From Planctomycetes bacterium UBA2386 (lineage in GTDB: Bacteria; Planctomycetota; UBA1135; UBA2386), in assembly GCA_002343845.1 (NCBI GenBank), contig DDSQ01000093.1, forward strand, positions 10,945 to 16,163: 5,219 nucleotides of DNA. The letters are read 5' to 3'. Within the stretch, counting starts at the first letter, position 1; the number at the start of each line of letters is the position of its first letter. The translations under genes and the position numbers were made by a program. This document shows positions 5,192-5,219 of the stretch, in pieces. The notes beneath the pieces were generated by a model. It worked only from the letters and a program-made list of their open reading frames with translations. It did not search any database and was not told the DNA's origin.

Positions 5192-5219
5192 TCACTCCAC
5201 CACCGCGTCGGCCGAGGCC
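5192..5219 (-). CDS. Possible C-terminus of a minus-strand gene cut by the right edge
   Basis: Reading the minus strand from the edge, the codons give A-S-A-D-A-V-V-E followed by a TGA stop (complement of 5192-5194). The Ala/Val-rich ending and codon use would suit a real C-terminus lying 82 nt upstream of the GST start, in the same direction. Only about eight codons are visible, so product and even coding status are uncertain. Confidence 0.3.
5198..5219 (-). repeat. 22-bp imperfect direct repeat, copy 2, reaching the window edge
   Basis: Twin of 5141-5162 (two mismatches). It coincides with the possible gene tail ASADAVV, while the first copy, read from the matching phase, would give ASAAAMV. 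The repeat may extend beyond the window. Confidence 0.5.

Noticed and set aside
5184..5195. GTGA-N4-TCAC palindrome, similar to the CRP-like site
   Set aside because: The spacing is N4 instead of N6 and it contains the stop codon of the possible upstream gene; too short to call a binding site.

Overview
The window is about 70% G+C with strong G/C preference at third codon positions. It carries two PEP-CTERM surface proteins, a NitT/TauT-type ABC importer and a urease accessory gene. Together these point to a high-GC betaproteobacterium, most likely a Burkholderiales of the Rubrivivax/Leptothrix/Roseateles kind. This assignment is inference from composition and gene content; no rRNA or other marker is present.

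Layout from left to right: (1) the 3' part of an ABC transporter ATPase gene, cut by the left edge inside Walker A, followed 20 nt later by its complete MetI-like permease gene. (2) A 186-nt gap holding a perfect GC hairpin, a 13-bp direct repeat pair and a perfect TGTGA-N6-TCACA palindrome. (3) A small PEP-CTERM protein gene starting at GTG 1647. (4) ureD, a urease maturation chaperone gene, 34 nt downstream, with an 18-bp perfect palindrome between them. (5) A GC hairpin and a possible sigma-54 promoter, then a second, larger PEP-CTERM gene starting at ATG 3312. (6) A convergent gap with two hairpins and an inverted copy of the 13-bp repeat. (7) A glutathione S-transferase family gene on the minus strand, and at the right edge the apparent last codons of another minus-strand gene.

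How the genes may work together: the ATPase and permease form one importer whose substrate-binding protein lies outside the window. UreD inserts nickel into urease together with UreF/UreG, none of which is here; nor are the structural genes ureABC. The two PEP-CTERM proteins would be exported by Sec, held at the inner membrane by their C-terminal anchor, and processed by an exosortase encoded elsewhere. They are unrelated to urease by function, so ureD looks displaced or interrupted, unless the urease cluster resumes beyond the right edge.

Most notable: a lone ureD between two PEP-CTERM genes; a perfect CRP/FNR-family consensus site placed very close to the first PEP-CTERM start; a sigma-54-like promoter with well-fitting geometry at the second; and a 13-14 bp sequence found twice on one side and once inverted on the other side of the PEP-CTERM/ureD block. 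I see no transposase, integrase, tRNA, rRNA or CRISPR array, and nothing that amounts to a clearly new multi-gene system.
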